From contig JAEEJD010000199.1 in the NCBI GenBank assembly GCA_016281675.1, positions 1-14,578 of the forward strand: a DNA stretch of 14,578 nucleotides, read 5' to 3'. The notes below the pieces were generated by a model. The model was not told where the DNA came from, did not search any database, and saw only the letters and a list, made by a program, of their open reading frames with translations. Each line of letters starts with the position of its first letter. Within the stretch, counting starts at the first letter, position 1. The stretch comes from Lachnospiraceae bacterium. GTDB lineage: Bacteria; Bacillota_A; Clostridia; Lachnospirales; Lachnospiraceae. Position numbers and translations under genes: made by a program. This document shows, piece after piece, positions 6,605 through 14,011 of the stretch.

Positions 6605-8761
6605 ATGACAAAGAAAATCCCCCACTTTTTGATAGCGATTCTGTTTGCACTTTCTTTGGTTGTTACCGGCTGCGGTGATGATGACGAACAGGCTGATTCC
6701 GGACTACCGGAAGAGGAATATGAAGAGTTTGTTGAGGATGAATCTGTGTCCGAGGAGGAAGATGAGGAAGAGCCGGAATACGAATCGGATAATTATTTTG
6801 ATGCTTCTGAATTAAATGAGGGGGCTTTCACGGGAGAGGGAGCCATACAGGTGTTCGTTGGTGAGGAGTTCTATGATGGTACGGTCACAAACGAGGAAGA
6901 GGCTCTTGAACTTGTAACCGGTGTTCTTGAGTATATAGGCGGAGACGATACTACATCACTTGAGCTGGCGGCTATAGACGGCCCGACGGAAGAGGGTAAC
7001 ACGTATTATACATTCAGTCAGATTGCCGGCGATATCAAAGTATACGGGGCATCGCTTAAACTCGTGACGGACAAGGACGGACATGCCATAGGCTTGAACA
7101 GTACGCTTGTGCCCGATCTTAATGTCAGTGCCGATGTTGATTGGAGAGTTGGGGCCGAAGATGCGGAGGCGATCGTAAAAGAGAAACTTAAGGAAGAAGG
7201 ATTATCCGTTGATATCGTTCCGAATGTAACCGAAGCGACATTATTGCCGATAGAGGAAAGGTCGGGGATATATTATTATGCGTGGGTTGTATATACAAGG
7301 AATTATTATGAGGATGTGGACACAGCTTATCTTGCTCATTACGTTGATTCGAACGGAGAGTATCTCTATTGCAATCCCGTGACAGCTCCGGGAAACAAGG
7401 ATGCATTGTCCGGCTCGGGAGCCGCCTTTACCTTTGAAGGACTCGAAGCCGATACCTGGACGGGTAAGGTGAAAAAGTATCATGGGGGAACGGAGGAAGT
7501 AACGATCCCCGTTGCAAAAAATCCCAAAACCGGAGAAGTATATCTTGCCGATGTAAAACGCAAGATCATGTGCGCCGATTATGCGGATTTTGTTAACAAT
7601 GATACGCTTACCGCACGTGTCGAAAAGGACGGAAAATTTACCGACAATGAAGTTCTTATCTACAGAACATTTACCGAAATATATGATTTTTATACGGACC
7701 TTGGATGGGAGGGGCCGGACGGAACGGGATCCCCTGTCCTTCTTCTCATGGACTGGGTCGATGAGGACGGCGAACCGGTTGAAAATGCATGTTACAGCGG
7801 AAAGATACAGGGATTTGACGTATTTCAATTCAATCGTAACGACCCCGACGGAGAAACATATGACATAATGGCTCATGAGTATACGCACGCTCTTACGGGC
7901 AGTGCCATGATCACGAATCTTTATCTGAATGATTACGGCGCGATCAATGAGGCAATGAGCGATATATTCGGAAATCTTGTAGAAAGTCTTATGGGCAAGA
8001 CAAAAGACAAGACATGGCTTATCTCCGAGAACGGAAAAGAACCTATTCGTTCGATGAGTCAGCCGCATTTATATGATCAGCCGGAACATGTCTGGGACAA
8101 GCATTATGTTCCGCCCGTGAGTGAAGCGTCGGAGAATAATGATAACGGCGGAGTTCACATAAACTCATCGCTTTTAAATCTTATAGCATACAGGCTCAAC
8201 GAGAGCGGAATGCCCCAGGAAGATCAGTTGTATTTTTGGCTGAACGTAGCATTGATCCTGACTCCGAGAACCGATTATGAGCAGCTTTCCGAAATACTGC
8301 CATGGTCGCTCAAGGTTGTCAAAATGGAAGAATACATGGATGTTCTGAATAAAGCGATCGATGAGACCGGAATAGCCGACAGGGAACTGCCCGAAAAGGT
8401 TGAAAACGGCCTTGCACGTTTCCAGATGGTGTTCCCCGATCATGATATCCTTGAATCGAATGAGGTTATGGTATCGGTGATCAGTACAGATAACGATACA
8501 GTCTACAATTCATGGGCTGAGGACGGAACGGACCGTATGGCCGTAACGGTTGATCCGGGATCTTACATGTTCGTGATCACGGTTACGGATAAAGAAACGG
8601 GTGAAGAGCTGACCCTTATAAAGAACAAAAGCGGATGGACCGCTTATTCCGGAGATGAACTTCAGAAAGGTGACGGAGAAGAGGAGAACTGCTTCACTGT
8701 CAAAAAAGGAGAGATAATTGAATTTGACTCCGATGAGCTGAATGCATTTCTGAAAGAGTGA
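6605..8761 (+). CDS. Thermolysin-family (M4) zinc metalloprotease lipoprotein with FTP/PepSY-type prodomain
   Basis: 718 residues. A lipoprotein signal peptide ends in VVTGC, so C23 should be lipidated and the enzyme held outside the membrane. Residues about 24-66 are a very acidic linker. Residues about 75-260 look like the FTP and PepSY propeptide modules that keep thermolysins folded and inactive (for example GDIKVYGASLKLVTDKDGH). The catalytic domain has HEYTH at 424-428 (zinc ligands H424 and H428, base E425), GAINEAMSDIFG at 445-456 with third ligand E449, and GGVHINSSLLNLIAYRL at 515-531 with transition-state histidine H518. All catalytic residues are present, so it should be an active endopeptidase after prodomain removal. 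The spacing from H428 to E449 is one residue longer than in thermolysin. A region after about residue 610 is not part of the M4 core; it looks beta-rich and I do not recognise it. The calcium sites and natural substrate cannot be read from the sequence. Confidence 0.93.
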   Translation: MTKKIPHFLIAILFALSLVVTGCGDDDEQADSGLPEEEYEEFVEDESVSEEEDEEEPEYESDNYFDASELNEGAFTGEGAIQVFVGEEFYDGTVTNEEEALELVTGVLEYIGGDDTTSLELAAIDGPTEEGNTYYTFSQIAGDIKVYGASLKLVTDKDGHAIGLNSTLVPDLNVSADVDWRVGAEDAEAIVKEKLKEEGLSVDIVPNVTEATLLPIEERSGIYYYAWVVYTRNYYEDVDTAYLAHYVDSNGEYLYCNPVTAPGNKDALSGSGAAFTFEGLEADTWTGKVKKYHGGTEEVTIPVAKNPKTGEVYLADVKRKIMCADYADFVNNDTLTARVEKDGKFTDNEVLIYRTFTEIYDFYTDLGWEGPDGTGSPVLLLMDWVDEDGEPVENACYSGKIQGFDVFQFNRNDPDGETYDIMAHEYTHALTGSAMITNLYLNDYGAINEAMSDIFGNLVESLMGKTKDKTWLISENGKEPIRSMSQPHLYDQPEHVWDKHYVPPVSEASENNDNGGVHINSSLLNLIAYRLNESGMPQEDQLYFWLNVALILTPRTDYEQLSEILPWSLKVVKMEEYMDVLNKAIDETGIADRELPEKVENGLARFQMVFPDHDILESNEVMVSVISTDNDTVYNSWAEDGTDRMAVTVDPGSYMFVITVTDKETGEELTLIKNKSGWTAYSGDELQKGDGEEENCFTVKKGEIIEFDSDELNAFLKE

Positions 8762-8785
8762 TATAAAAAAGCCGAGTGATTTTTG

Positions 8786-8816
8786 TTGACAACCCCTGTT
8801 TGTTTCGGTTTATAAT
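8786..8816 (+). promoter_or_regulatory. Predicted sigma-A-type promoter of the adaptor-RND operon
   Basis: A perfect TTGACA at 8786-8791 and a perfect TATAAT at 8811-8816 are separated by 19 bases, longer than the usual 17. Transcription would start near 8822-8824, leaving a leader of about 50 bases before the ATG at 8872. The 110-base gap after the protease gene contains no convincing terminator. No clear operator palindrome was seen around the -10. Confidence 0.7.
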
Positions 8817-8857
8817 ATACTAGATATTGTGTGCTCGATATAAAATAAACCAATATG

Positions 8858-8863
8858 AAGGGG
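8858..8863 (+). promoter_or_regulatory. Ribosome binding site that fixes the adaptor start at 8872
   Basis: AAGGGG at 8858-8863 lies 8 bases before ATG 8872. An upstream in-frame TTG at 8827 would fall at the predicted transcription start and would spoil the lipoprotein signal peptide, so it is not used here. Confidence 0.7.
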
Positions 8864-8871
8864 TATGTATA

Positions 8872-10872
8872 ATGAAAAGGTTCAAGGGAATCATCGCTAC
8901 GGTACTCGGAATGTCGCTTATCGTACTGACCGGATGCGGTAACGACGGCGGCGATGAAATGGATATGGATCTGTTTGCTTTGATGGAGGAGAGTGCCATC
9001 AATGTTGAGACCGCATATCCTACGGTCAGGACCATTTTTCAGTCGGGCAGTTACATCGGAACAATAGAAACAGGCGATAAGGTTTCAGTTACCCCTCGCG
9101 TGAGCGGCTATGTCAAGGAGAAGTATTTCGGACTTGGCGATGTCGTTAATGCGGGGGATGTTTTATTTACGATAGATGATACCAACCTTCTGCTCGAGAA
9201 GAAGAAGGCGGAGGCGGATGTAAGAGATGCCAATGCTTCTCTTGCGAAAGACAAGGCCGAAAACGAAGCAACCAAGTATGAAGTCAATGAAACATTAAAC
9301 ACGCTTGATACCAAGACACAGGAGAACTATAACAACATTCAGAAGGCCATAAGAGCCGAGTATGAAGCCCAGCTCGATCTCTATAAGGCCTGTGCCGAAG
9401 AAGGCCTGTATAAGGAAGAGGGAGATTATCTGGAGGACCTTATCCGAAAGGACAAGGACGGGCTGGAAAATGCCAAGGACCTTACGAAACTCCTGAAGAA
9501 TTACAAAAGCGTGTATAACAGCATCAAGGCTGCAACAAGTCTTGATAATGCAAAAGCGATAGCCATTAATAACGGGGTTGATGCGACTGAAGCCGGAACA
9601 AAGACAACCGTGGATCAGGTCGCGAATCTGTATTTGTCCGAAAAGACACAATACGGCGGTGATGTCAGCAAGCTTGATGCGGCCATCGAGTCAAGCGAAG
9701 AGGCACAGAAAACAGCCGTAGCCACATGGCGTTCGCATGAAAGCTCCAACCGTACCAATGACATTTCGATCATAGGTGAAGAGGTCACTGCCCAGAAGCA
9801 GAGGGGAAACATCGCATCCGCGCAGGAAGATATCGCACTTAAGAGAAAGCTCGCAGCCGATTATGAGATATATACAAAGGCTAAGACATGGGCAGCTTCC
9901 CAGGCGAAGCTTGCCGCCGGAGATGCGTCGGTCCTGTCGGCAAATGTCAAGGTAAGCAAGGCACAGATCGATCTTGAGATTGCCGAGGCAAAACTGAAAA
10001 ATACCAGTGTCACATCGCCTGTCGGCGGTGAGATCGTTGAGTGCAAGATAGAAGATTTCGGATCTTGTTCGGATTCAAGCGTTGCATATACTATCATAGA
10101 TACTTCCAAGAAGAAGGCGGTGTTCTATGTCACGGGAGATGCCAAGAGAAACATGGCGATCGGACAGACCGTTGCCATTGATAAGTCGGGTACGCAGTAT
10201 AATGCAACGATCGATCACATCTCCGATACCCCCGATGAAAAGAAATTGTTATACAGGGTTACTGCCGTTCTGGGTGAGAACGACAAAGCGGCTCTTGATG
10301 CGGGAACAAATGTAAGGCTGATAACGAGCATCAAAAGAAGTGATAATGCGATAACTGTTCCCATCGGAGTTGTTTACTACGATGAGGGAAGGGCATTTGT
10401 TTATGTAGCAAAGAACAATGTGGCCGTCAAGACACTGATAGAAACCGGAATAGAAGATGCTGAGGATATTGAAGTTGTATCGGGACTGACCGCGGATGAT
10501 CAGGTGATCGTGAACTGGTCGTCACAGCTTCAGGACAAAGCGGCGGTAAATGTGACAAATACCGCCGAGAAGATCGTGGTCAACACACCCGAAGCCGATA
10601 CAGATACAGACAAGTCAGAAAAGACTTCTTCAGCCACGGACGAAGGCGCCGGAAAGGCAGAAGAAAACAAACCGGAAAAGACGGTGTTTGTTGAGACAAC
10701 ATCCAATGTCAACGTCCGCAAAGACCCCACAACCGACAGCGAGAGAATTGAGACGGCGAAAAAGGGTACAAGATTTGTGAAGATAAGCGATGAAGCCGGC
10801 GGGTGGACGAAGATCATATACAATGACAGTGAAGCATATGTCAGTTCGGAATATGTCAGGGAGTGTGAGTAA
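8872..10872 (+). CDS. RND efflux adaptor (membrane fusion protein) lipoprotein with C-terminal SH3 domain
   Basis: 666 residues. The signal peptide ends in LTGC with C22 the predicted lipidated cysteine. Residues about 60-103 form the first half of a lipoyl/barrel-sandwich domain (VSVTPRVSGYVKEKYFGLGD, then NAGDVLFTID). Residues about 104-378 are a long, mostly helical region likely to form an extended hairpin. The second lipoyl half follows at about 379-410 (TSVTSPVGGEIVECKI), then the beta-barrel and membrane-proximal domains (about 412-560). A low-complexity T/D/E/K linker (about 563-605) leads to an SH3b domain (about 606-664, SNVNVRKDPTTDSERIETAK) of the kind that binds cell walls. In the family this subunit links an inner-membrane RND pump to its export path. 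The stop codon overlaps the start of the RND gene (TAATG), which indicates translational coupling. The C-terminal SH3 fusion and hairpin length are unusual. The cargo is unknown. Confidence 0.92.
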   Translation: MKRFKGIIATVLGMSLIVLTGCGNDGGDEMDMDLFALMEESAINVETAYPTVRTIFQSGSYIGTIETGDKVSVTPRVSGYVKEKYFGLGDVVNAGDVLFTIDDTNLLLEKKKAEADVRDANASLAKDKAENEATKYEVNETLNTLDTKTQENYNNIQKAIRAEYEAQLDLYKACAEEGLYKEEGDYLEDLIRKDKDGLENAKDLTKLLKNYKSVYNSIKAATSLDNAKAIAINNGVDATEAGTKTTVDQVANLYLSEKTQYGGDVSKLDAAIESSEEAQKTAVATWRSHESSNRTNDISIIGEEVTAQKQRGNIASAQEDIALKRKLAADYEIYTKAKTWAASQAKLAAGDASVLSANVKVSKAQIDLEIAEAKLKNTSVTSPVGGEIVECKIEDFGSCSDSSVAYTIIDTSKKKAVFYVTGDAKRNMAIGQTVAIDKSGTQYNATIDHISDTPDEKKLLYRVTAVLGENDKAALDAGTNVRLITSIKRSDNAITVPIGVVYYDEGRAFVYVAKNNVAVKTLIETGIEDAEDIEVVSGLTADDQVIVNWSSQLQDKAAVNVTNTAEKIVVNTPEADTDTDKSEKTSSATDEGAGKAEENKPEKTVFVETTSNVNVRKDPTTDSERIETAKKGTRFVKISDEAGGWTKIIYNDSEAYVSSEYVRECE

Positions 10873-13800
10873 TGAATGAATTCATAAAAACCGTTCTCGC
10901 AAGACCTGTCGGTGTCGTTGTCTGTGTTCTGGCGCTTATAATATTCGGCGTCAATACCCTCACAAACATGGAACTTGAGCGTCTGCCCGAAAGCAGTTCC
11001 CCGGAGTTTTTTGTATCGGCATCTTATGCCAATGTAAGTCCCGAGGAGATGGACCGTCTTGTTACATCCAAGCTTGAAAAGGCGTGCACTTCGTTAAAGG
11101 GGTTTAAGAGTATAACCAGTTCTTCCGGCTCGGGCAATTCCGATGTTTCGATCGAATATGATTACGGAACGGATCTGAAGGCTGCCAAAGAAGAACTCCA
11201 GAATGCGATCAACGATGTAAAGGCGTCTCTTCCCAAGGATGTGGAAGTTACCATCGATCAGTTCAGCAATAATGACGAGTCCATATTCGAAGCATGTGTT
11301 CTATCGGATGATCCGGATCTTGATGTAAGTTCCCTGGTCAAGCAGGAGATAGAGCCGAAACTTAAGAATATAGAAGGCGTCGCAAAGGTTGAAGTAATGG
11401 GAGGCAAATCAAGATACATCTCCATTGAACTCTCCCCCGATGCCGTGGCGCAGTACGGATTGGATGTGGCTGCCGTTGCCAATATCATATCAAACGCTTC
11501 TTTTGTAACTCCCGCCGGAAGTGTATCATACGGAGACCAGACGATAAATGTCAGTACGACTGTGGCGGTATCAACCATTGATGATATCAAAAACGTTCCG
11601 ATAAAGCTCGGATCCGGAGATGTCATTCATCTGTATGACATCGCTGATATACGTTTTTGTGATACTCCGCAAAACTACTTCTATACAATAGACGGTAAAG
11701 ACGGGATACAGATCAGCATCAAGAAGAGTCAGAGGGCTAATGTCGTAACTGTCGGAGAGCAGATCCGAAGCGTCATTGAAACCGCTTCCGCGGAAAATCC
11801 CGAGCTTGATATAGTAACGATCAAGGATAACAGTATCCCGATACAGAAATCGATACAGAACATTTTCTATACACTTCTCCTGGGCATAATACTGTCAATG
11901 GTAGTCCTGTTCGTGTTCTTCGGTGACCTTAAGGCAAGCCTTATAGTAGGTTCGTCCATGCCGATCTCATTGTTCGTCACGTTTATCCTGATGGGGCGTA
12001 TGGGATACACGCTTAATCTTGTCACGATGAGTGCGCTTGTCATCGGTATAGGTATGATGGTTGATAACGCCATCGTTGTGCTTGAAATGTGCTTTGTGAA
12101 AAAAGACGAGGGATATGATTTTCGCGAAGCGGCATATGAAGGAACGAAGTTCATCTTTACGGACATAATCGCATCGACGCTGACGTCGGTTGTCGTGTAT
12201 CTGCCGCTTGTCAATCTCAAAGGAATGACAGGTCAGCAGTTCGGACCTCTCGGATGGACCATCATGTTCGCACTTACGGCATCGCTTGTGTCCGCACTGA
12301 CACTTGTACCGCTGGCGTTTTCCAGATACAAGCCGATAGAGAAGAAGACTCTGTGGATCAACAAGGTTCTCGAGAAGCTCGGAAATGTATATTCAAGATT
12401 CATGCCGCATGTACTGAAGCACAAGCTTATTGTTGCGGGAACTTCACTTGCGCTTGTGGCAGGATCCGTTTATCTGTTCACGGATTTCATTTTTGATACC
12501 ACAAGCTATTCGAATGATTTCAACAACGTGACCATAATGCTGACATTCAAACCGGGACTCAATATTCAAAGTGAAAATGAGGTCATGAATCATTTTGAGG
12601 AGTACGTCGAAAAGGACGAGAACGTAAAGTATTATTATTCCTACGTCATTCCGGGAAGCGGTATGCTTATGGCCGAACTTCGTGATGATATTGAGATCTC
12701 ACCGGATGAAGTCGGAGCCGTATGGAGTATGGATCTGGAAGGATACGATGACAGGTGCGACTCTTCCGTGGGATTCGGCTGGGGTTCCGGAGGCCCTGCG
12801 GCAGAGGTGCCGCTTGTTGCCGAGAACTATGACGAACTCAAGGAGTCGCTTGCAAAGATAGAGGAAGTTGCCCGGCAGATAGACGGAGTCACAAACGTCA
12901 AGAATGCATTTCATTCCGGAGGATTCAAGGCGGATGTAGTCATAGATCAGGAAATGGCGATGAGCCGCGGATTTGATTCGCCAAAGGAACTGTCCGATAT
13001 CATAAGTGCGCAGATACAAGGCATCAAGGCGATGGATGTGATAGTGGATGACGTGGCATTTGAAGCAAAAGTGGAAATGCCCGAGGACATGAGATCCGAT
13101 CTTGCCAATGTCGAAACGATGAGTATCAAAAATAAAGACGGGGTCTACATCCCGTTTTCAGATGTCGCTCATATAGAGTATACGAACGTTCCCCAGTACA
13201 TTTCCAAGTCGGAAGGGAAATACTCGGGAACCATCAGTGCAGCCTGTTCGGCAGAAGACATATACAGGGTTCAGGAGGAGCTTACCAACGAGGTTAAAAA
13301 GATGAACCTTCCAAAGGGCGTTACGCTCCGGGAAACAAAGTCCGCGATCGAAACAAGGGAAGCGATGAGCGAGACGACAGTCGCTATTGCGGCATCGGTA
13401 TTCCTTGTATTTATGGTGATGGCGATACAGTTCGAATCAATACGTTATTCGCTCCTTGTTATGATGTGTCTTCCGTTTTCGCTTATCGGTGCGATGCCTC
13501 TCCTGTATGTGGGGCTTTCTCAGAAGGTGATCAATCTGTCTACAATGGTGGGTCTCCTGATGCTCGGAGGTATTGTTGTTAATGACGGTATCATGTATGT
13601 GGATACGACAAATGAATACAGGAAGACCATGCCCGTTTTCGATGCCCTGATCCTCGCGGGAAGATCAAGGATGCGTCCGATCCTGATGACAACCCTTACT
13701 ACGGTGCTGTCAATGATCCCGATGATCATACCGGGAGCCGGAGGAGATCCGGCGATGAGGGGGCTGGCCTATGTCGTTATAGGCGGTCTGACCATGGCGA

Positions 13801-13955
13801 CTATCCTGACGCTCATAATCCTGCCCGTATTCTACCTGTTCTTCTGCAAGAAAGACGACAATGACAGGATCCCGAAAACCGAGAAAAAGAGCAGGAAGGA
13901 AAAGATCGCCAAAAAGGCGGCGCTGATACGCAGGCATAAGCATGAATATGCTTGA
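10872..13955 (+). CDS. RND superfamily efflux permease (HAE/AcrB-like)
   Basis: 1027 residues, near the AcrB length of about 1050, with the duplicated RND plan. TM1 (about 13-29) is followed by a first large extracellular porter domain, TM2-TM7 (about 331-538), a second porter domain (about 540-833) and TM8-TM12 (about 834-992), then a basic cytoplasmic tail rich in lysine. The TM4 relay motif reads GIGMMVDNAIVVLE (392-405): D398 aligns with AcrB D407, but the partner D408 is N399. In TM10, VVNDGIM (902-908) places N904 where AcrB has the relay lysine K940. Such changes occur in non-Proteobacterial members, so proton-driven export is still expected. It starts in the stop codon of the adaptor gene with AGGGAG at 10858-10863, so adaptor and pump are made together. 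Substrates cannot be predicted; amphiphilic peptides, lipids or drugs are possible by analogy with Bacillus SwrC. No TolC-type gene is adjacent. Confidence 0.95.
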   Translation: MNEFIKTVLARPVGVVVCVLALIIFGVNTLTNMELERLPESSSPEFFVSASYANVSPEEMDRLVTSKLEKACTSLKGFKSITSSSGSGNSDVSIEYDYGTDLKAAKEELQNAINDVKASLPKDVEVTIDQFSNNDESIFEACVLSDDPDLDVSSLVKQEIEPKLKNIEGVAKVEVMGGKSRYISIELSPDAVAQYGLDVAAVANIISNASFVTPAGSVSYGDQTINVSTTVAVSTIDDIKNVPIKLGSGDVIHLYDIADIRFCDTPQNYFYTIDGKDGIQISIKKSQRANVVTVGEQIRSVIETASAENPELDIVTIKDNSIPIQKSIQNIFYTLLLGIILSMVVLFVFFGDLKASLIVGSSMPISLFVTFILMGRMGYTLNLVTMSALVIGIGMMVDNAIVVLEMCFVKKDEGYDFREAAYEGTKFIFTDIIASTLTSVVVYLPLVNLKGMTGQQFGPLGWTIMFALTASLVSALTLVPLAFSRYKPIEKKTLWINKVLEKLGNVYSRFMPHVLKHKLIVAGTSLALVAGSVYLFTDFIFDTTSYSNDFNNVTIMLTFKPGLNIQSENEVMNHFEEYVEKDENVKYYYSYVIPGSGMLMAELRDDIEISPDEVGAVWSMDLEGYDDRCDSSVGFGWGSGGPAAEVPLVAENYDELKESLAKIEEVARQIDGVTNVKNAFHSGGFKADVVIDQEMAMSRGFDSPKELSDIISAQIQGIKAMDVIVDDVAFEAKVEMPEDMRSDLANVETMSIKNKDGVYIPFSDVAHIEYTNVPQYISKSEGKYSGTISAACSAEDIYRVQEELTNEVKKMNLPKGVTLRETKSAIETREAMSETTVAIAASVFLVFMVMAIQFESIRYSLLVMMCLPFSLIGAMPLLYVGLSQKVINLSTMVGLLMLGGIVVNDGIMYVDTTNEYRKTMPVFDALILAGRSRMRPILMTTLTTVLSMIPMIIPGAGGDPAMRGLAYVVIGGLTMATILTLIILPVFYLFFCKKDDNDRIPKTEKKSRKEKIAKKAALIRRHKHEYA

Positions 13956-13957
13956 CA

Positions 13958-13986
13958 TTGTTTGTGCCGTTGTAGGAAAATATATA
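13958..13986 (+). promoter_or_regulatory. Possible promoter of the Ig-like secreted protein gene
   Basis: TTGTTT at 13958-13963 and TATATA at 13981-13986 are spaced by 17 bases. A perfect TTGACA at 13952-13957 overlaps the TGA stop of the RND gene but is 25 bases from the nearest TATATT, too far for a standard promoter. The gap is AT-rich and no terminator hairpin precedes it, so read-through from the RND operon is equally possible. Confidence 0.35.
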
Positions 13987-14011
13987 TTATTGATAAGAGG
14001 AGGATAATATT

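Noticed and set aside
7241..8068. Minus-strand open frame of 275 codons opposite the M4 protease
   Set aside because: It overlaps the catalytic domain of a gene with all active-site residues. The encoded peptide has no coherent fold features.
8762..8790. Possible terminator between the protease and adaptor genes (A run, then GCCGAGTGA, then T run)
   Set aside because: The only pairing is A:T between the two runs, with no GC stem, so it does not qualify as a rho-independent terminator. The T run also merges into the -35 region.
13952..13957. TTGACA overlapping the RND stop codon as a -35 element
   Set aside because: The nearest TATATT is 25 bases away, outside normal spacing. The overlap with TGA can arise by chance.
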